In this document: one piece after another, positions 63,168-64,000 of the stretch
Layout: every line of letters starts with the position of its first letter
Numbering within the stretch: the stretch's first letter is position 1
NCBI RefSeq assembly: GCF_039652435.2
Contig: NZ_CP190246.1
Coordinates: forward strand, 4,154,001 to 4,218,000
Reading direction: 5' to 3'
DNA length: 64,000 nt
Source: Niabella insulamsoli
GTDB taxonomy: Bacteria; Bacteroidota; Bacteroidia; Chitinophagales; Chitinophagaceae
Position numbers and translations under genes: made by a program
The notes under the pieces: generated by a model
Seen by the model: the letters and a program-made list of their open reading frames with translations, nothing else
What the model was told of the DNA's origin: nothing
Databases searched by the model: none

Positions 63168-64000
63168 ATGAAAAAGATTTTAATAGCAGCTATGGCCATC
63201 GCAGCAATCGCGATCAGTTCATGCAAGAAAAACGATTCCGGCATACCGCCTTTCAACTTTGATGACAAATCATCAACCCTGTTAATGGATGCTTTTTTTG
63301 AACAACACGCTCCGCAAAACGAACGCTTCACGCTTGATGCCGCAAGCGGCGGCACTATTACGCTCGCCAGCGGCACTAAAATTAATTTTCCGGCGAATGC
63401 ATTTAAAACATTAAACGGCGCCGCCGTTTCAGGCAGTGTAACCATCTTCGCCCGCGATATTCTGAAAGCTTCTGATATGATTGTGGCAGACAAGCCCACC
63501 CTCACTTCCGATGGCGCCATGCTTGAATCTTTTGGCGAAATTTTCGTGAAAGCGGAGCAGAATAATAATGAGTTGGTCTTGAACGCGCCCAAACCAGCGG
63601 CAGTTATTGTGCCTATTGGCGCAGGCGCCAACGGCCAGCAGCGCGAAATTCCGATGTGGGCCGGCGACAGCCTCATCAACTTCACGACCGAAGGTTACAA
63701 CCACGAAAACATACAGGTATCGCTAATGACGCAGATAGGCGTAAGGCCTGGAATCACCTGGGATCAGATTGCCGGCTTCGGGGTTGCTTCGCCTACTACC
63801 ACCAATTTCCCGCTCGATGCTTTGGGACAGTGGCGCAACTGTGACGCACTTTACAACGATCCGCGCCCTAAAACCACCGTACTTGGCTATTTTGGCGACA
63901 AGTTCAATACCGAAACAGGCAATAACTATTCGAGCTCCGACCCTTCTTTATTATTTTTTAAAACAAAAGGCAGCAACACACTCATCAAAATGTATAACGT
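63168..64000 (+). CDS. Large lipoprotein of the CHAT locus (partial, C-terminus outside window)
   Basis: At least 277 residues, open at the right edge. Signal MKKILIAAMAIAAIAISSC ends in a lipobox (AISSC), followed by KKNDSG. The body holds GGTITLASGTKINFPANAFKTLNGAAVSGSVTIFARDILKASDMI, a ZU5-like pattern seen in Bacteroidota lipoproteins of unknown role, then a second beta-rich part. It has its own copy of the CHAT-locus promoter motif, so it should be coregulated with the protease. Confidence 0.82.
   Translation, partial: MKKILIAAMAIAAIAISSCKKNDSGIPPFNFDDKSSTLLMDAFFEQHAPQNERFTLDAASGGTITLASGTKINFPANAFKTLNGAAVSGSVTIFARDILKASDMIVADKPTLTSDGAMLESFGEIFVKAEQNNNELVLNAPKPAAVIVPIGAGANGQQREIPMWAGDSLINFTTEGYNHENIQVSLMTQIGVRPGITWDQIAGFGVASPTTTNFPLDALGQWRNCDALYNDPRPKTTVLGYFGDKFNTETGNNYSSSDPSLLFFKTKGSNTLIKMYN

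Noticed and set aside
57154..64000. Type III-E CRISPR system around the CHAT protease
   Set aside because: No repeats, spacers or Cas proteins were seen in the window, and the CHAT protein has membrane anchors not expected of Craspase.

Overview
The window looks like a chromosome segment from a member of the Bacteroidota, most likely the Chitinophagaceae or a near relative. The evidence is a SusC/SusD pair with FecI-type sigma factor and FecR-type anti-sigma factor, alternative complex III joined to a caa3-type oxidase cluster, futalosine-pathway menaquinone synthesis (MqnC), fused 2-oxoacid dehydrogenase E1, DUF4421 and DUF6787 proteins, and many promoters of the Bacteroidota form TTG-N17-23-TAnnTTTG. 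No rRNA, tRNA, insertion sequence, prophage or CRISPR array was seen, and genes are packed tightly on both strands.

Layout. 1-8.8 kb holds housekeeping and small genes: serS (cut by the window edge), a DEAD-box helicase, polA, an exported peptide-deformylase-like protein, a lipoprotein, a GH16 glucanase, a HAD phosphatase and a TerC membrane protein. 8.9-23.9 kb is one long minus-strand respiratory operon, read actA-actB-actC-actD-actE-actF then cox2-cox1-ctaB-cox3-cox3'-cox4. It encodes the complete quinol:cytochrome c oxidoreductase (alternative complex III) and its partner oxidase. 24.2-29.2 kb has purN, a D-aminoacylase, two exported proteins and a pirin. 29.3-36.6 kb is a self-contained ECF sigma/FecR/SusC/SusD uptake locus. 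36.6-46.9 kb has a Crp-type regulator, fused E1, a DUF4421 protein, an inactive and an active M16 peptidase separated by a LytS/LytTR two-component cassette, and a retropepsin-PDZ protein. 47-57 kb has mqnC, NDH-2, a Na+/H+ antiporter, a pentapeptide-repeat protein, a DUF4198 protein and a large SWIM-SNF2 ATPase. MqnC (menaquinone), NDH-2 (menaquinone reduction) and the ACIII-oxidase operon together outline a menaquinone-based aerobic respiratory chain.

The most interesting part is 57.1-64 kb. An ECF sigma factor and a membrane-anchored TPR protein with an anti-sigma-like layout diverge from an operon for a PKD-domain envelope protein and a TPR-CHAT (caspase-like) protease, followed by a lipoprotein. 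The exact sequence GGGGTAACAA followed 15 bases later by GATAT occurs three times here: before the PKD/CHAT operon, before the lipoprotein gene, and on the minus strand inside the sigma gene facing the anti-sigma-like gene. I read this as the sigma factor's own promoter and propose a protease-controlled sigma switch that resembles, without CRISPR, the TPR-CHAT/Csx30/RpoE logic of type III-E systems. A second, different repeated element sits before both the FecI-like sigma gene and susC. A direct repeat with 21-bp period precedes the LytS/LytTR operon.

Start codons were re-chosen in many genes from signal peptides, family N-termini and promoter positions. Several genes appear to start with TTG or GTG.
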